Origin: Paenibacillus sp. FSL H7-0326
GTDB taxonomy: Bacteria; Bacillota; Bacilli; Paenibacillales; Paenibacillaceae
Assembly (NCBI RefSeq): GCF_001955535.1
Contig: NZ_MPVN01000001.1
Location: 372,001-436,000, forward strand
DNA: 64,000 bases
Direction of reading: 5' to 3'
The notes beneath the pieces were generated by a model. The model searched no databases, had not been told where the DNA came from, and worked only from the letters and a program-made list of their open reading frames with translations. Every line of letters begins with the position of its first letter. The first letter of the stretch is position 1. Shown here piece after piece: positions 63,209 through 64,000 of the stretch. A program made the position numbers and the translations under genes.

Positions 63209-63547
63209 CTAATTCTTAACGAATTTGACCAACACATGTGCTAATGCATGCTGTTGTTCGTTATTAGCTGCATTCCATAGCTCTTGGAGCAGCTTCTCCT
63301 CTCTGTTTCTCGGCTCTTCATTCTTGGATAACATCTCTGCAACCTTTTCTGCAACCAATGTTAACTGTTCTTCGTTCAAACCGAGTGATTCTCCCAAGGA
63401 TACACGCTTCTTCAAGTATTGTTTGAATGTTTCAAATTGTTCCAAAATATCATCCTTTTGTTCCGGAGCCATTCGATTCATCACTTCATCCACCTGATTC
63501 AGCTCTACTTTTCTATCCTTATTGATCATATGTGTTTGTTCAGACAT
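63209..63547 (-). CDS. DUF3243 family protein
   Basis: A 112-residue cytosolic, mostly helical protein. ILEQFETFKQYLKKRVSLGE, GLNEEQLTLVAEKVAEML and NREEKLLQELWNAANNEQQH match the DUF3243 pattern common in Bacillales, with an extra N-terminal stretch of about 30 residues. GGAGGAG precedes ATG. Function unknown; monocistronic. Confidence 0.83.
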   Translation of the reverse strand: MSEQTHMINKDRKVELNQVDEVMNRMAPEQKDDILEQFETFKQYLKKRVSLGESLGLNEEQLTLVAEKVAEMLSKNEEPRNREEKLLQELWNAANNEQQHALAHVLVKFVKN

Positions 63548-63653
63548 CGTATTCTCCTCCAGTTATACAGATATTTTGAACGCTTGCACACTTCCTATTA
63601 ACCTTCCCGTCTAGAATGAAACAAGATGAATCTATTACATTTTCTTTTTATCC

Positions 63654-64000
63654 TTAGCTGCTATGCATTTGATGCAATGCTTTGTTGATCCAGATTGCCG
63701 ACAGAAGTCCATCTCCCATCGCTACAGCGGCTTGCTCCGAGTGCAAGCCGATATCACCCGCGATCCATAGGTTCGGTACAGATGACATTCGCGAACGCCC
63801 GTCTGCCTCAACATGCTTGTTACCCTCTACCTTAGCACCGAGCTGCTCCGCCAATTCCGAATGAACCTTGTTGTCTCCAAAAGCGATAAACCCTCGTTCA
63901 GCCTCGACAACAGTACCATTTGCCAGCTTGACAGCTGTTATCATGCCCTTGTCATCACTCTCTACTTCAGTAATGGCCTCTTCAATATATTGAACACCCT
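63654..64000 (-). CDS. Thioredoxin-reductase-like FAD oxidoreductase, 5' end beyond window
   Basis: Only the last 115 codons or so are visible; the frame is open to the right edge, so the apparent ATG at 63944 is internal. The C-terminal FAD segment NLWIAGDIGLHSEQAAVAMGD and the preceding GFIAFGDNKVHSELAEQLGA identify the pyridine-nucleotide-disulfide oxidoreductase class II group. It is a second, different flavoprotein of this type within 2.5 kb. Substrate and redox motif cannot be judged from this part. Confidence 0.8.
   Translation of the reverse strand, partial: GVQYIEEAITEVESDDKGMITAVKLANGTVVEAERGFIAFGDNKVHSELAEQLGAKVEGNKHVEADGRSRMSSVPNLWIAGDIGLHSEQAAVAMGDGLLSAIWINKALHQMHSS

Noticed and set aside
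1-64000. CRISPR arrays, tRNA or rRNA genes, insertion sequences, prophage genes
   Set aside because: Scanned for regularly spaced repeats, cloverleaf-like ends with CCA, transposase motifs and phage structural genes by eye; none found.

Overview
The window reads as chromosome of a spore-forming member of the Bacillales, most likely Paenibacillus or a close relative. The basis is gene content and order, not a database match: a fused RhaEW rhamnose enzyme, a YjcZ-type small sporulation protein, a DUF3243 protein, strong AAGGAGG ribosome sites, frequent GTG/TTG starts, and a large carbohydrate ABC-importer locus carrying a DUF5696 protein. Most genes lie on the minus strand. I see no rRNA, tRNA, CRISPR array, prophage or insertion sequence.

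Layout. 1-4.7 kb: L-rhamnose operon rhaEW-rhaA-rhaB (rhaB runs off the left edge). 5.0-9.2 kb: two alpha/beta hydrolases on the plus strand, then pepF and a DUF2500 membrane protein. 9.4-11.0 kb: ribulose-monophosphate pair hxlA-hxlB with an HxlR regulator. 11.3-18.1 kb: an LtaS-type polymerase, lactonase, OsmC, an old-yellow-enzyme reductase, an SRAP protein and a 7-TM protein. 18.2-22.8 kb: two related small membrane proteins, three GNAT acetyltransferases (one frameshifted) and rocA. 23.0-26.7 kb: fructose operon fruR-fruK-fruA, with fruA interrupted by an in-frame TGA inside its EIIB domain. 26.9-31.7 kb: small housekeeping and unknown genes.

31.9-54.2 kb is the most interesting part: a beta-mannan/glucomannan utilisation locus. 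It holds a secreted GH26 mannanase, an ASCH protein, a GH9 enzyme without signal peptide, a GH2 beta-mannosidase, two pairs of ABC permeases, a lipoprotein solute-binding protein, a giant solute-binding protein with extra N-terminal beta-sandwich modules, and three membrane-anchored accessory proteins (DUF5696, YIP1-like, NHL-propeller/TPR/TM). Two tandem LacI regulators follow. There is no importer ATPase, so a shared MsmK-type ATPase elsewhere is implied. My inference is that mannan is cut outside, oligomers are captured and imported by the dual-permease assembly, and GH2/GH9 finish them in the cytosol.

54.3-59.0 kb is a second coherent pathway: deacetylase, DgaE-type ammonia lyase, KDPG aldolase, KDG-type sugar kinase and a GntR regulator. 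This looks like a non-PTS version of glucosaminate catabolism. 59.2-64.0 kb holds an EamA exporter with a divergent LysR gene, YjcZ, a thioredoxin-reductase-like flavoprotein with a degenerate NADPH site, a small secreted protein, DUF3243, and a second flavoprotein cut by the right edge.

Starts given below often differ from the longest open frame because they were chosen from the ribosome-binding site. Functions come from motif recognition by eye; no alignment or search was run.
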